Shown: positions 8,162 to 17,345, numbered from the stretch's first letter. The stretch is DNA of 20,246 nt from Archangiaceae bacterium (GCA_023248915.1 JAHFDQ010000033.1:1-20246), one strand, 5' to 3'. The notes: generated from the sequence alone by a model not told the origin. A program made the numbers and translations.

Positions 8162-9598
8162 ATGGCCGCCGGAGAGGAACGCCGCAAGGACGCCCTGGTG
8201 CGGTCGCGGGTGCGTAGGGTTCGACGCGCCCTGAACGGCGAAGTCTGGCTTCGGGCAGCGGTAGCGCCGGCTTGGGCGCTGGCGACGGCGCTGGCGCTGG
8301 TGCGCATCTTCCTTCGCGGTCACGCCTGGCTGGCCGTCCCGGCGGTGGCCGCGGCGGTCGCCGTGTGGTGGGCAGAGGCCCGGAAGAAGCGGGTGACGTT
8401 TTCCCAGGCGTCCGTCGTCGCCGACCGGTCTACCGGCCTGGGAGGCCTCTTGCTGACCCGGCTCGAGGTGCCGGTGGGCGGGTGGGAATTCGACGTCAAC
8501 GAGGCGTTGCGCGCCCTGAAGCCGCCCGAAGTCCGGCGCGCGCGAAGCGCCGCGGCGGTGTCGATGGCCGCTCTCTTCGCCGCGGTGGCGTGGCTGATAC
8601 CCGTGCCGCCCGAACCGGTGCGCCGGGTGAACGCCGCGGCGGCGAGCAAGCTGGCCGACCTCGAGGCGAAGGCCGAAGCCCTAGACAAGGAGAGCCGGCT
8701 CGAGGCAGAGGCAGAGGCCGAGCTCGAACGGCTGCGGGAAGAGCTCGCCGACGACCGCTTCGGCGCCGCGGACTGGGAAGCGGCCGACACCCTCGGAACC
8801 CGGCTCGAGCGGCAGGCGGCCGGCGCTGCGGCCGACCTGTCGCGGGCGGAGGAAGCGGCGAAGGCGCTCGAGGGGGCGCTCGCTTCGTCGCAGGCGGCCG
8901 ACGGCGCGGCGCGCGAGAAGGAACAACTCGAGCGGGCGCTCCAGGCGCTGGCCGGCACCGAGGCCGACAACTCTGGGCAGGCGGAAGCCGGCAGGCGCGG
9001 CTCGACGTCGGGAGCGTCGCAGGACGGCGGCGGCCAGACCGCGGCCCAGGCGAGGGGCTCGGGCGCCTCGAAGTCCGGGGGTGGCGAGGCCGAGGCTGGA
9101 CAGGTGTCGGACCTTCGGCGCGCTCTCGAAGAGCGGCAAGAGAGGCTCGCCAACGCGTTCGGCCAGCAGCAGGGCCAGTCGGGAGCGCGGGCGGACGGCC
9201 GCGGTGGCTCGGGGAAGCAATCGCCGGGGCGGGCGGGCGAGGGAACCGGGGGACAGGCTTTTGGCGGCGCCCAGGCCGGCGCGTCGGGCGAGGGGCACGC
9301 CAGCCGGGGAATGGCGGGCGCGCCGGTGCACGGAGGTGGGGAGGGCGAGCTCGCCTTCGGCGCCGAAGCCCAGATGAACCCCGACCGGTTGAAGGTCGAA
9401 CCGCTGCCGCCGGGCCAGGGCGGCGAGCCCGGCGAGCTCTGGGGCCTGCGCGCCGCTGACCCCAAGCTTCAGTCCGCGCCCGCGGCGGCCGCCCCGAGCG
9501 GCGCGGAGGCCGCGGGGGGGCCCACGGCGGGCTGGAAGGACGGGCCGCTATTGCCGCGCAATCGCCAACTGCTCAAGCGCTACTTCGAAACGAGGTGA
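8162..9598 (+). CDS. Membrane protein with coiled coil and Gly/Gln-rich tail, first gene of the MoxR-type operon
   Basis: 478 residues; ATG at 8162 preceded by GGAGGG. I do not recognise a named family with confidence; it recalls DUF4175-like proteins that lead MoxR/VWA operons. Seen: a basic N-terminus, two close membrane helices at about 30-50 and 54-70 (AWLAVPAVAAAVAVWW), a third at about 133-152 (AAVSMAALFAAVAWLIPVP), a long Ala/Glu/Leu/Arg coiled coil at about 155-275 (EAEAELERLREELADD), then about 200 residues rich in Gly, Ser, Gln and Ala and probably disordered, with one more short charged helix (RRALEERQERLANAF). The tail ends in a basic segment (RNRQLLKRYFETR). It lies 5 bp before moxR, so it belongs to the operon. 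A scaffold role is possible but is inference. Confidence 0.85.
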   Translation: MAAGEERRKDALVRSRVRRVRRALNGEVWLRAAVAPAWALATALALVRIFLRGHAWLAVPAVAAAVAVWWAEARKKRVTFSQASVVADRSTGLGGLLLTRLEVPVGGWEFDVNEALRALKPPEVRRARSAAAVSMAALFAAVAWLIPVPPEPVRRVNAAAASKLADLEAKAEALDKESRLEAEAEAELERLREELADDRFGAADWEAADTLGTRLERQAAGAAADLSRAEEAAKALEGALASSQAADGAAREKEQLERALQALAGTEADNSGQAEAGRRGSTSGASQDGGGQTAAQARGSGASKSGGGEAEAGQVSDLRRALEERQERLANAFGQQQGQSGARADGRGGSGKQSPGRAGEGTGGQAFGGAQAGASGEGHASRGMAGAPVHGGGEGELAFGAEAQMNPDRLKVEPLPPGQGGEPGELWGLRAADPKLQSAPAAAAPSGAEAAGGPTAGWKDGPLLPRNRQLLKRYFETR

Positions 9599-9603
9599 AG
9601 GAA

Positions 9604-10599
9604 ATGTCCGAGCTCCTCCAACCCGCGGAGGTCCAGGCGGCCGGCGAGTCCATCGCGATGCTGAAGGCGGGCCTGAATCAGGTGCTGCTGGACCAGGGCC
9701 GGGTAGTCGACCAGGTGGCGAACGCGGTGCTCGCGCGCGGCCACGTGCTGCTCGAGGGGCTGCCCGGGCTGGGAAAAACAGAGCTGTGCAAGGGGCTGGC
9801 GCGGCTGCTCGACCTGCCCTTCAAGCGCGTGCAATTCACCCCCGACCTCTTGCCCGGCGACGTCACCGGCACCTACGTCCTGGAGGGCGGCGAGCGGCGC
9901 GAGCTCGTCTTTCGCCCAGGGCCGTTGTTCGCGTCGCTGGTCTTGGCCGACGAAATCAACCGGGCCTCGCCCAAGACGCAGTCGGCGCTGCTCGAGGCGA
10001 TGCAGGAACGCTGCGTCACCGTCCTCGGAGACACCCGGCCCCTGCCCGACCCGTTCTTCGTGCTGGCCACCCAGAACCCCATCGAGCTCGAGGGCACCTA
10101 TCCCTTGCCCGAGGCCCAGCTCGACCGCTTCCTCTTCCGGGTGCAGGTGCCGCCGGTGGGCGCGCGCACGCTGACGGCGCTGCTCACCCAGCGGGTGCGC
10201 GGCGCGGCCCCCGACCTGAAGCCGGTGCTCGACCGCGAGGGGCTGAAGCGGCTGTTCACCGCGGTTGACCGGGTGCACCTGCCGCAGCCGGTGGCCGAGT
10301 TCATCGGCAGGTTGGTCGAGGCGTCCGACCCGCGGAGCCCCGCGGCCCCCGAGGCGGTGCGCCGCTTCGTGCGCTTCGGCGCTTCGCCTCGCGCCGCCCT
10401 CGGGCTGGCCGCGTCGTCGCGGGCGGCGGCGCTGTGCAAGGGCAAGCCCAACGTCGGCTTCGACGAGGTGCTCGAAATGGCGGCGGCGGTGCTGAACCAC
10501 CGGCTGGTGCTGACCTATGAGGCGGCGCTCGAGAAAGTCGGACCGGCCGAAGTCATCCGGGCGCTGGTCGAGGCGGTGCCCGAGGTCGCGCGTGCCTGA
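9604..10599 (+). CDS. moxR: MoxR family AAA+ ATPase
   Basis: 331 residues. MoxR ATPases are chaperone-like AAA+ proteins that act with VWA-domain partners to mature or remodel membrane and periplasmic complexes. Seen: Walker A GLPGLGKT at about 58-65, the phosphate-loop follower LLPGDVTGTYVLEGG, Walker B LVLADEINRASPKTQSALLE, sensor 1 ATQNPIELEGTYPLPEAQLD with its arginine-finger stretch DRFLFRV, and the C-terminal lid with a sensor 2-like arginine region (SPRAALGLAASSRAAAL). Length is typical. The ATG at 9604 is chosen over the GTG at 9595 because GAGGTGA at 9592-9598 sits 5-6 bp before it. The gene lies 5 bp after the first operon gene and its end overlaps the next gene by 8 bp. The DUF58 partner, usually adjacent, is here three genes downstream. 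Confidence 0.97.
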   Translation: MSELLQPAEVQAAGESIAMLKAGLNQVLLDQGRVVDQVANAVLARGHVLLEGLPGLGKTELCKGLARLLDLPFKRVQFTPDLLPGDVTGTYVLEGGERRELVFRPGPLFASLVLADEINRASPKTQSALLEAMQERCVTVLGDTRPLPDPFFVLATQNPIELEGTYPLPEAQLDRFLFRVQVPPVGARTLTALLTQRVRGAAPDLKPVLDREGLKRLFTAVDRVHLPQPVAEFIGRLVEASDPRSPAAPEAVRRFVRFGASPRAALGLAASSRAAALCKGKPNVGFDEVLEMAAAVLNHRLVLTYEAALEKVGPAEVIRALVEAVPEVARA

Positions 10600-12346
10600 G
10601 GCGCCCTTCGCCGGGTGGCGGCTGGCTTTCGCGGTCGTCGCGGCGGCGCTGGTGTGCGCAACCGTCGCCCGGGCTGCCGAGGGCGATGAACCCGAGGCGC
10701 CGATTCCCTTCAGCTACGGCTTCGAGATCGTCGAGCGTCAGGTGGTGGGCTCGGGCCAGGTGACGGTGGCGATCGCGGCCCGCGGCACCGGCCCTTCGAG
10801 CGGCTATTACCCGCTGTCCATCTACCTGACCAGCACCGCCCCGACTGTCCAAGACGTGCGCCTGTCGGTGACGGGGCTTGCCGGCGGCACCGGCCACCCG
10901 ATGTCGCGCACGGTGAAGCTCGAGCCCGGCGAGCGAAAAACAGTCTTCCTGCCGGTGCCGGTGTCCGCGGGCTACAGCGAGCTGCGGGCACAGGCCCCCG
11001 GCCTCACCGAGGGGGGAAAGAAGCCCTTCTTCTTCAACCGAGTCATGCGTCCGAACCGGGCGGTGCTGGCGCTCGGGACGCCGGACGAATTCCAGGCCCT
11101 GGTGGCCCAGGCGCCCACTCCCACCGACCCGAGCGTGACGGTGATGACGGTGAGCGCGAACGAGGCCCCCGACGAATTCGCGGCCTACGTGGGCTTCGAC
11201 GAGGTGGTGCTGACGCGCGTGCCGCCCGACGAATTGACCGAGGCGCGCCGCCGGGCGCTCGACGCTTACGCGGCGACGGGCGGCTCACTGGTCATCGGCC
11301 GGCCGACTCGCGGCGCCGCGACCTATTTTCCGGGGTTGAAGGACTCGGGCCCCGGCCGCCACCCCTACGGCTTCGGCACGCTCACCCTCTGCGCCGAGAA
11401 GTGCACCGGGGCGGTGGAAGCGGGGCTCGAAGGGGTCGAGCCGCGGGTCAACCCGCGCGGGCCGCAGCCGGCGTGGATGCGCCGGTCGATGGCCTACGCC
11501 TACCCGTCGCCGGGTAGCGCCGCCGAGGGCGCGCTCTTGCCCCAGGCCGTGGCACCGGTCGGCCGCTTCCTCCTCATCATCGTCGCCTTCACCCTCGCCC
11601 TCGGGCCGGGGAGCGTCTGGGTGGCGCGGCGCCTCGGCCAGGCCATGCTGCTCGTCACCATTCCCGCCACCGCGGCCCTCGCCAGCGGCGCGCTGGTCGG
11701 CTACTCGGCGGTCGCCGAGGGCTTCAGCGTGCACGCGGCCACCCGCGGCTTCACCCTGCTCGACCGCGCCCACCAGCGGGCCGTCACCGTCGGGCTGGCC
11801 GCCTACTACGCGAACCTGGCGCCTGCGGGCGCCCAGTTCGGCGCCACCACCGCGCTCGTCGGGCCTGACGCGTCGAACGCGGACGTGCAGTCGGCGACGG
11901 TGGATTGGACCTCGGGCCAGCGCTACGGCTCGGACTTCCTGCCCTCGCGCACCTACCGCGAGTGGGGGGTGCTGTCGGCCGACCCGACGCGAGCCCGGCT
12001 CGCGGTCCGGCAGACACCCGAGGGCTGGACGGTGCAGAACGCGCTCGGCAGCCCCCTGCGCGCGGCGCACCTGCGCCTCGACGGCAAGGACTGGCGGGTG
12101 ACGGACGTGCCCGACGGAGGCTCGGCCAAGGCGGTCTTGCGCACGACGGCGGTGCCGCTGCCGGGCGTGGACGTGCGCGAGTACTCGAGCCGCTTCGGCG
12201 CCCGCGTCCTCGAGGTGGCGAAGGCCGAATTGGCCGAGGGTGAGTTCCTCGCCCAGGTGGAAGGGCCTTCGCTGATGCCGGTGGGAGGGCTGCGCCTCGA
12301 ACTGCACGACGCCGAGCACCTGGTGCGGGGCGAGGTGGACCGGTGA
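10592..12346 (+). CDS. Exported membrane protein with amidotransferase-like region
   Basis: 584 residues from a GTG at 10592, overlapping the moxR end by 8 bp and preceded by GAGG. No firm family name; it resembles the uncharacterised amidotransferase-like (DUF4350-type) membrane proteins found in MoxR/ABC operons. Seen: a signal peptide (LAFAVVAAALVCATVARA, probable cut before AEG), a beta-rich periplasmic part at about 30-150, then an alpha/beta segment at about 150-245 with the pattern VGFDEVVLTRVPPDEL and YAATGGSLVIGRPTRG, as in the inactive class I amidotransferase-like fold, followed by two membrane helices at about 322-345 and 350-375, and a second beta-rich region after them. It is followed by an ABC ATPase with a 4-bp GTGA overlap and by the permease, so it may be the accessory subunit of that exporter (inference, by analogy with GldG-type proteins). 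Confidence 0.8.
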   Translation: MPEAPFAGWRLAFAVVAAALVCATVARAAEGDEPEAPIPFSYGFEIVERQVVGSGQVTVAIAARGTGPSSGYYPLSIYLTSTAPTVQDVRLSVTGLAGGTGHPMSRTVKLEPGERKTVFLPVPVSAGYSELRAQAPGLTEGGKKPFFFNRVMRPNRAVLALGTPDEFQALVAQAPTPTDPSVTVMTVSANEAPDEFAAYVGFDEVVLTRVPPDELTEARRRALDAYAATGGSLVIGRPTRGAATYFPGLKDSGPGRHPYGFGTLTLCAEKCTGAVEAGLEGVEPRVNPRGPQPAWMRRSMAYAYPSPGSAAEGALLPQAVAPVGRFLLIIVAFTLALGPGSVWVARRLGQAMLLVTIPATAALASGALVGYSAVAEGFSVHAATRGFTLLDRAHQRAVTVGLAAYYANLAPAGAQFGATTALVGPDASNADVQSATVDWTSGQRYGSDFLPSRTYREWGVLSADPTRARLAVRQTPEGWTVQNALGSPLRAAHLRLDGKDWRVTDVPDGGSAKAVLRTTAVPLPGVDVREYSSRFGARVLEVAKAELAEGEFLAQVEGPSLMPVGGLRLELHDAEHLVRGEVDR

Positions 12347-13280
12347 GCCTGCTCGAGGTGAGAGGGCTGACGCGTGACTTTGGCGCCCTGCGCGCGGTCG
12401 ACGGCGTCAGCTTCACGCTCGAGGCCGGCGCCATCTTGGGCTTCATCGGCCCGAACGGCGCGGGCAAGAGCACCACCTTGCGCATCTTGGCGACGCTCGA
12501 CGTGCCCACGGCCGGCGAGGTGCTGCTCGACGGCCGCAGCCTGGTGGACGAACCCGACCGGGCGCGGCCGCTGCTTGGCTACATGCCCGACCGCTACGGC
12601 ACCTACGACGACATGACGGTGCTCGAGTTCCTCGACTTCTTCGCGAGGGCCTACCGGCTGCGCGGGGCCGACCGGCGTTCGCGGGTCGAGTCGGTGCTTG
12701 AGTTCACCGGGCTGGTCCCCTTGCGAGACAAGCTCACCAGCGCCCTGTCGAAGGGCATGAAGCAGCGCGTGGCGCTGGGCCGGACCCGCGCGCCCGCATC
12801 GAACTGCGCGAGTTGCTGCGCGCGCTCGCCGCCCAGGGCAAGGCGGTGCTCATCTCGAGCCACATCCTCACCGAGCTGGCCGAAATCTGCGACTCGTGCG
12901 CGATTCTCGAGCAGGGCAAGCTGCTCGCCGTCGGGCCGGTGGCAGACCTGGTGGCGCGGTCCACCGGGAAGGGGGCCTTCGTCGAGCTGACGCTGCGGCT
13001 GGCCGGCGAAGGCGGCGCCCACGCCGACGCCTCGGCCCGGGCCGAGCGGCTGATTCTCGAGCAGCCGGGAGTCGCGAAGGTTGGCGTGGAGGGGGCCGTG
13101 CTTCGGGTGCGGCTGGCGGCTCCCGAGGGCGTGCCGCCCGCGCCGGGCTGGGCCGACGAGGCGGCGGCGAGACTGCTTGTTGCGTTGGTGGGGGCGTCGG
13201 TGCCGGTGTGCTCGTTCCAGCAGCGCGAGCTGGACTTGGAAGACGCCTTCATGAGCGTCACCCAGGGGAGGATTGCATGA
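12343..13280 (+). pseudogene. ABC transporter ATP-binding protein, broken by a frame-shifting deletion near 12784
   Basis: The 5' half is a clear ABC ATPase (frame starting GTG 12343): Walker A GPNGAGKST at residues 36-44, the Q-loop region LLGYMPDRYGTYDDMTVLEF, and signature LSKGMKQR at 135-142. Directly after GRT (residue 148, base about 12784) this frame turns into Arg/Ser-rich nonsense and stops at 12990. The correct continuation is in another frame from 12783: DPRARIELRELLRALAAQ, then the H-loop SSHILTELAEI, and a C-terminal domain ending ELDLEDAFMSVTQGRIA at 13280. Between GRT and DPR a normal ATPase has about 17 residues including Walker B and the catalytic Glu; they are missing. The simplest reading is a deletion of about 55 bp at a GAC microhomology. 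The permease overlaps its 3' end (ATGA). Either a true inactivating mutation or an assembly error. Confidence 0.8.
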
Positions 13281-14713
13281 GCCGGCCCTGGCTCGAGCGC
13301 CTGACCGAACGCGCCAACCCCATCGTGGTGAAGGAGGTCCGCCAGGGGCTGCGCACCCGCGCCTTCTGGATTTTCTTCGGGCTGATGCTGCTGTCCTGCC
13401 TCGTCATCTCGCTGGTCGCCTTCGCCGTGCAGGCGCAGAGCGATTCCGAGCCCTCAGGTCCGGCCACCTTCGCCGCCTACTTCGTCTGCCTAGGGCTGGT
13501 GCAGTTTCTCGTCATTCCCTACACCGCCTACCGGTCGCTGGCGCGGGAACGCGAGGACGAGACCTGGGCGCTGTTGACGCTCACCGGCCTCGGCCCCCGG
13601 AGGATACTCTTCGGCAAGCTCGGTTCGTTCGTCGCGCAGGCGGCGCTCTACGGGTCGGCCGCCGGGCCGTTCCTGGTGTTCAGCTACTACCTGAACGGCA
13701 TCGACCTGCCCACCATCGGAGTGGTGCTGGTGCTGGGGGCCGCCTTCCAGGTCTTCCTCTCGTCGGTGGCGGTGTGCGCCGCCACCCTGGCCGAGCAGCG
13801 GGTGACGCGGGGCCTGGTGCACTTCGGGCTGCTGGGGCTGCTCCTGTTGGCCACCCTCTATGGGCTGGTCGCCGCGGTGGCGGTGGTGTCGGAAGGCCGG
13901 AGCGTCCTCAACGAGCGAGAGTTTCCGGTGGTTGCGGCCTTCGGGCTCTGGGCGATGCTCTCGTATGGCGTGCTGTTGTTCGAGGCCGCTGCCTCGCGCT
14001 TGGCGCTGCCGACCGAGAACCGCGCGTGGGGGGTTCGGCTGGCCTTTTTGGCCCAGTGTGTCGTTACCGCCGGCGCCGTCGCGGTCTTCTGGGTGCTGGA
14101 CGGGAAGGACCCAAGGGTGGCCGTGGTGGCCCAAGCCGTCTTCTGCGTGCACCTGGCGGTGGCCGGAGTTTTCCTCGCGACCGACGCGGATGGCATGCCG
14201 AACCGCCTCCGCAAGGGGGCGCGCTTCTACTCGCTGTTCAGGCCGGGGGCGTCGAGGGCGTTCCGTCTGGTGATGGCGACACTCGTCGCCTCGACCGCGC
14301 TCTGGGGAGCGCTCTATCTGAGCGCCGACCGGAGCGTCGATGACCACCGATTCCTGACTATGGTGGCCGCCGGAGCCTACCTGGCGTTGTACCTGTCGGC
14401 TGCGCTCCTGATTTCCCGCCTCGCGCCCGGGACGGCGCTGCGCACGCCGGCGGGCGCCCGGCTCACCTTCATCGCCTTGGTCGCGGTTGGAGCCGGGCTG
14501 CCGCCGCTGGTCGGGGCATTGGCCCTCAAGGACGCGAGCGCGAACGGGCTTAACCTGTTCAACCCCGTCGTCGGAATCGACAACTTCAACGACCGCCACG
14601 TGAGTTCCGACGCCCTGCTGGTGTTGGCCAGCGCGGCCGTCGTCGCCACGCTCGTCGCCGACCGCGTGCTCGCCTGGCGCGACGGGCTCGCCCTGGCCGG
14701 GGCGCGGAAGTGA
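13277..14713 (+). CDS. ABC transporter permease (ABC-2 type), about 12 membrane helices
   Basis: 478 residues; ATG at 13277 overlaps the ATPase stop by 4 bp (ATGA) and has a perfect GGGGAGG at 13265-13271. The N-terminus carries the typical coupling segment NPIVVKEVRQGLRTRAFWIF, leading into the first membrane helix, as in ABC-2 exporters of the NatB/GldF kind. About twelve hydrophobic segments follow, for example FGLMLLSCLVISLVAFAV, FVCLGLVQFLVIPY and LVHFGLLGLLLLATLYGLVA; a conserved cytoplasmic loop YRSLAREREDETWALLTLTG lies after the second. Substrate cannot be read from sequence. It would pair with the upstream ATPase, so loss of that ATPase would leave this exporter without its engine unless another ATPase serves it. 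The reading frame itself is intact. The next gene (DUF58) overlaps its stop by 4 bp. Confidence 0.9.
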   Translation: MSRPWLERLTERANPIVVKEVRQGLRTRAFWIFFGLMLLSCLVISLVAFAVQAQSDSEPSGPATFAAYFVCLGLVQFLVIPYTAYRSLAREREDETWALLTLTGLGPRRILFGKLGSFVAQAALYGSAAGPFLVFSYYLNGIDLPTIGVVLVLGAAFQVFLSSVAVCAATLAEQRVTRGLVHFGLLGLLLLATLYGLVAAVAVVSEGRSVLNEREFPVVAAFGLWAMLSYGVLLFEAAASRLALPTENRAWGVRLAFLAQCVVTAGAVAVFWVLDGKDPRVAVVAQAVFCVHLAVAGVFLATDADGMPNRLRKGARFYSLFRPGASRAFRLVMATLVASTALWGALYLSADRSVDDHRFLTMVAAGAYLALYLSAALLISRLAPGTALRTPAGARLTFIALVAVGAGLPPLVGALALKDASANGLNLFNPVVGIDNFNDRHVSSDALLVLASAAVVATLVADRVLAWRDGLALAGARK

Positions 14714-15600
14714 CGGCCGGCACCTCGGCGGTCGGGAGTCAGGAATCGGCCCGAGCTTCGCTGGACGAGGCGGCCGTCGAGCGGGCCGCGGCCGGAGTGG
14801 CGCTTCGCCTGCCGCGGTCGCCGCACCGGGGCCGGTTGGGCGACGTGCGCGCCGCCTCGACCGGCAGCTCGATGGAACTCAGCGACTTCCGGGCCTACGC
14901 GCCCGGAGACGACGTCCGCCAGCTCGACTGGAACGCCGTGGCGCGCACCGGCGAGCTGGTGCTGCGGGTGCGCCACGACGAGGTGGCGCCCCGAGTGGAG
15001 GTGGTGCTCGACGGCTCGAAGTCGATGGCGGTGTCGCGGGTCAAGGCCTCGCGCGCGGCCGAAGTGGCGATGCTGGTGTGCAGAGTCGCGGCGCGGCAGG
15101 GGTTAGAACCCAGCCTGGTGGTGACGTCTCGAACGCCGCGGCGGGCCACCGGCGCGGCCTGCCTGACCGCCGCGCGCGCGGCGGAAGCGGACGCGGCCGA
15201 CGACTTGGGCGCGGCGCTGCGGCGCTCGCCGCCCTTGCGCCCCTCTGGCCTCCGGGTGGTGGTGAGCGACTTCCTCTTCGAGGCTCCGCTCGATTCGTTC
15301 GCCGCGCTGCTCTCGCGCGGCACCTCGGCCCTGGTATTCGTCCAACTCCTCGACGGTGAAGACGCCGACCCGGGCGGCGGGTCAGGCGCCAGGCTCGTCG
15401 ACGCCGAGACCGGCGAGGTGCTCGAGCGGATGTTGGCGGCGCCGGTGCTCGAGGCCTACCGGCGGCGGCTGGCCGAACACCAGGCCCTGTTGCGAAGGGC
15501 GGTGGCCCGCGCGCGCGGGACGCTCCTGACCGCGGTCGCCGACGACGGGCTCGAGGCGCTCTGGCGCGGCGCCCTGTCGCCGCTCTGGGAACCCGGGTGA
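14710..15600 (+). CDS. DUF58 domain protein (VWA-like, MoxR partner)
   Basis: 296 residues; GTG at 14710 in a GTGA overlap with the permease stop. The DUF58 signature is plain at about 54-92: SMELSDFRAYAPGDDVRQLD followed by WNAVARTGELVLRVRHDE. Directly after it begins a VWA-like fold with the MIDAS-type motif VEVVLDGSKSM (D101, S103, S105), then SGLRVVVSDFLFEAPLDSFA and TSALVFVQLLDGED. There is no signal peptide or membrane helix, so it is cytoplasmic or peripheral. DUF58 proteins are standard partners of MoxR ATPases and VWA proteins in aerotolerance-type operons (established). Here moxR is separated from it by the ABC exporter genes. It overlaps the next gene by 4 bp. Confidence 0.95.
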   Translation: MTAGTSAVGSQESARASLDEAAVERAAAGVALRLPRSPHRGRLGDVRAASTGSSMELSDFRAYAPGDDVRQLDWNAVARTGELVLRVRHDEVAPRVEVVLDGSKSMAVSRVKASRAAEVAMLVCRVAARQGLEPSLVVTSRTPRRATGAACLTAARAAEADAADDLGAALRRSPPLRPSGLRVVVSDFLFEAPLDSFAALLSRGTSALVFVQLLDGEDADPGGGSGARLVDAETGEVLERMLAAPVLEAYRRRLAEHQALLRRAVARARGTLLTAVADDGLEALWRGALSPLWEPG

Positions 15601-17345
15601 GCTTCGGCTTTCCAGTCGGCCTGTTGGCCCTGTCGGCGCTCCTCCCGCTCGCCGCGGCCTACTTTCTACGCCGGCGCCAGCGGCCTCGGGTGGTGAGCGC
15701 GCTGTTCCTCTGGCGCAGCCCGAGCCAGCGGGCGCAAGCCGGGCCGCGCTTCGAGCGCTTCTCCCGCGAGGCGTCGCTGCTCTTCGAGGCGCTGGCCGTG
15801 CTCGCCGCGGCGCTCTACCTGGCGGACCTCCGGCTGGGGGCCCAGGCCGACCGGCCGCAGCTGGTGGTGGTGGTGGACGGCTCGCTCTCGATGTCGGCGC
15901 GGCCGGCCCGGGGCAAGGCCACCGCCGACCGGGCGCGCGAGGCGGTGGCGCGAGCGGTGTCCGGCGAGGGGGCGGCGCTGCTCACCGTCGTGGAGAGCGG
16001 GGTGCACCCGCGAGTGCTGACGGGGCCCCGGGCGCCGGTGGTCGAGGCGCTGGCCGCGCTCGAGAAGTGGAAGCCGCTGGGCGCCGCGCATGACTTCTCG
16101 CCGGCGCTGCTCTTCGCGCTCGACCTGGCGGGCCCGGGCCGGCGCTTCTGGTTCGTCACCGACGGGCCGTTGCCTTCCGGCACCGCGGTGCCTCCGGAGG
16201 CCGGGGTGGTCGAGGTGGGTGAACCGGCCGACAACCTGGCGCTGGTTTCAGCCCAGCGCCGCGACGAGGCGGACCTGGCCCAGGTGACGGTGCGGGTGGC
16301 GAGCTTCGCCGCCGACGCGCGCTCGGTCGAGGTGTCCTTCCATGGTCCGGCAGCGGACGGCGCCCGGCCCGGAGGCGCCGACCGGAGCGAGTCGCTGCGG
16401 CTGCCCCCGGGCGAAACCGCGGTGCTGCGGGTTTCCTTCGCCAACGCGGGGCCCATCGAGGTGCGCCTGCCCCTGTCCGATGATGCGCTGGTCGAGGACG
16501 GGAAGGCGACGCTGCTGCCGGCGCCGGTGCCCGAGCTTCGGGTGGGCGTGCTCGAGGGGCTGGGCCCGGCCGAGAAGGCCGCGCTCGAGCGGGTGCTGGA
16601 CGCCACGCCCGGCGTGCGGCGCGCGGCGGCTGGGGGCGAGCCGGCCGAGCTGACCTTCGGGCCCCGGGGCTCGAAGGCCCAGGTCCAGATTGGGGCGCCC
16701 GGACCGCAGCGGAGCTTCGTCGGGCCCTTCGTGGCCGAGAAGGCCCACCCGCTGCTCGAAGACGTCGGCTTCGGCGGAGTGCTGTGGACGGCGGGCGACA
16801 ACCCGCCGGGCCGGCCGCTGGTCACCGCGGGAAGCTCGGTGCTGCTGTCCGAAGAGGAAGCGGGCACGGTGCAGATGAACATCGAATTGGCGCGGTCGAA
16901 CGTGCAGCGCACTTCGGCCTGGCCGGTGCTAGTGGGCAACGCGCTGCGCTGCGGGCGGCGGGCGAAAGCGGGCCTGCCTCGGCATCAACTGATGCTCGGC
17001 GAGCCGGTGCCGGTGGTGACCGAGGCCAGCGCCCGCTTCACCCTGGTCGGCCCCGAGGGCGAGCGGCCGGTGCTGGGCGCCGGCGCCGTGCAGTTGCCCG
17101 CCCCGGCGGTGCCGGGCAGCTACGCGCTCCTGCGCGACGGCCGCGAAATCGACCGCCTCGAGGTGCTAACGCTCGACCCGCGCGAGTCGGACCTGCGCGG
17201 CCGGGCCGCTGGGTTGATCGACCCGAAGCGAGAGGCAGGCCTCGAAGGCGGCGCGCCCGAGCGGCGGCGGGCGGCGTGGCCTCTGGTGCTGCTGCTCTGC
17301 CTGCTCTTGGCCGACTTCTGGGTGACGGCGAGGGCGCCGGCATGA
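15597..17345 (+). CDS. BatA-like membrane protein with VWA domain
   Basis: 582 residues; GTG at 15597 in a GTGA overlap with the DUF58 stop. The N-terminus is the aerotolerance (BatA N-terminal) module: a first membrane helix (PVGLLALSALLPLAAAYFL), a basic RRRQRPRVVSALFLWRSP stretch and a second helix at about 60-80 (LLFEALAVLAAALYLADL). A VWA domain follows from about 87 with an intact MIDAS motif PQLVVVVDGSLSMS (D94, S96, S98). After about 200 come beta-sandwich-like segments and a third alpha/beta part; the C-terminus is one more membrane helix (WPLVLLLCLLLADFWVTA). The VWA and following domains would be held at the membrane between terminal helices, as in BatA proteins. Its stop overlaps the start of the 22-codon mini-ORF (ATGA). 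Confidence 0.93.
   Translation: MSFGFPVGLLALSALLPLAAAYFLRRRQRPRVVSALFLWRSPSQRAQAGPRFERFSREASLLFEALAVLAAALYLADLRLGAQADRPQLVVVVDGSLSMSARPARGKATADRAREAVARAVSGEGAALLTVVESGVHPRVLTGPRAPVVEALAALEKWKPLGAAHDFSPALLFALDLAGPGRRFWFVTDGPLPSGTAVPPEAGVVEVGEPADNLALVSAQRRDEADLAQVTVRVASFAADARSVEVSFHGPAADGARPGGADRSESLRLPPGETAVLRVSFANAGPIEVRLPLSDDALVEDGKATLLPAPVPELRVGVLEGLGPAEKAALERVLDATPGVRRAAAGGEPAELTFGPRGSKAQVQIGAPGPQRSFVGPFVAEKAHPLLEDVGFGGVLWTAGDNPPGRPLVTAGSSVLLSEEEAGTVQMNIELARSNVQRTSAWPVLVGNALRCGRRAKAGLPRHQLMLGEPVPVVTEASARFTLVGPEGERPVLGAGAVQLPAPAVPGSYALLRDGREIDRLEVLTLDPRESDLRGRAAGLIDPKREAGLEGGAPERRRAAWPLVLLLCLLLADFWVTARAPA

Noticed and set aside
12343..13280. Programmed ribosomal frameshift in the ABC ATPase
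   Set aside because: There is no slippery heptamer at the junction, and a frameshift would not restore the missing Walker B segment; a deletion explains both.
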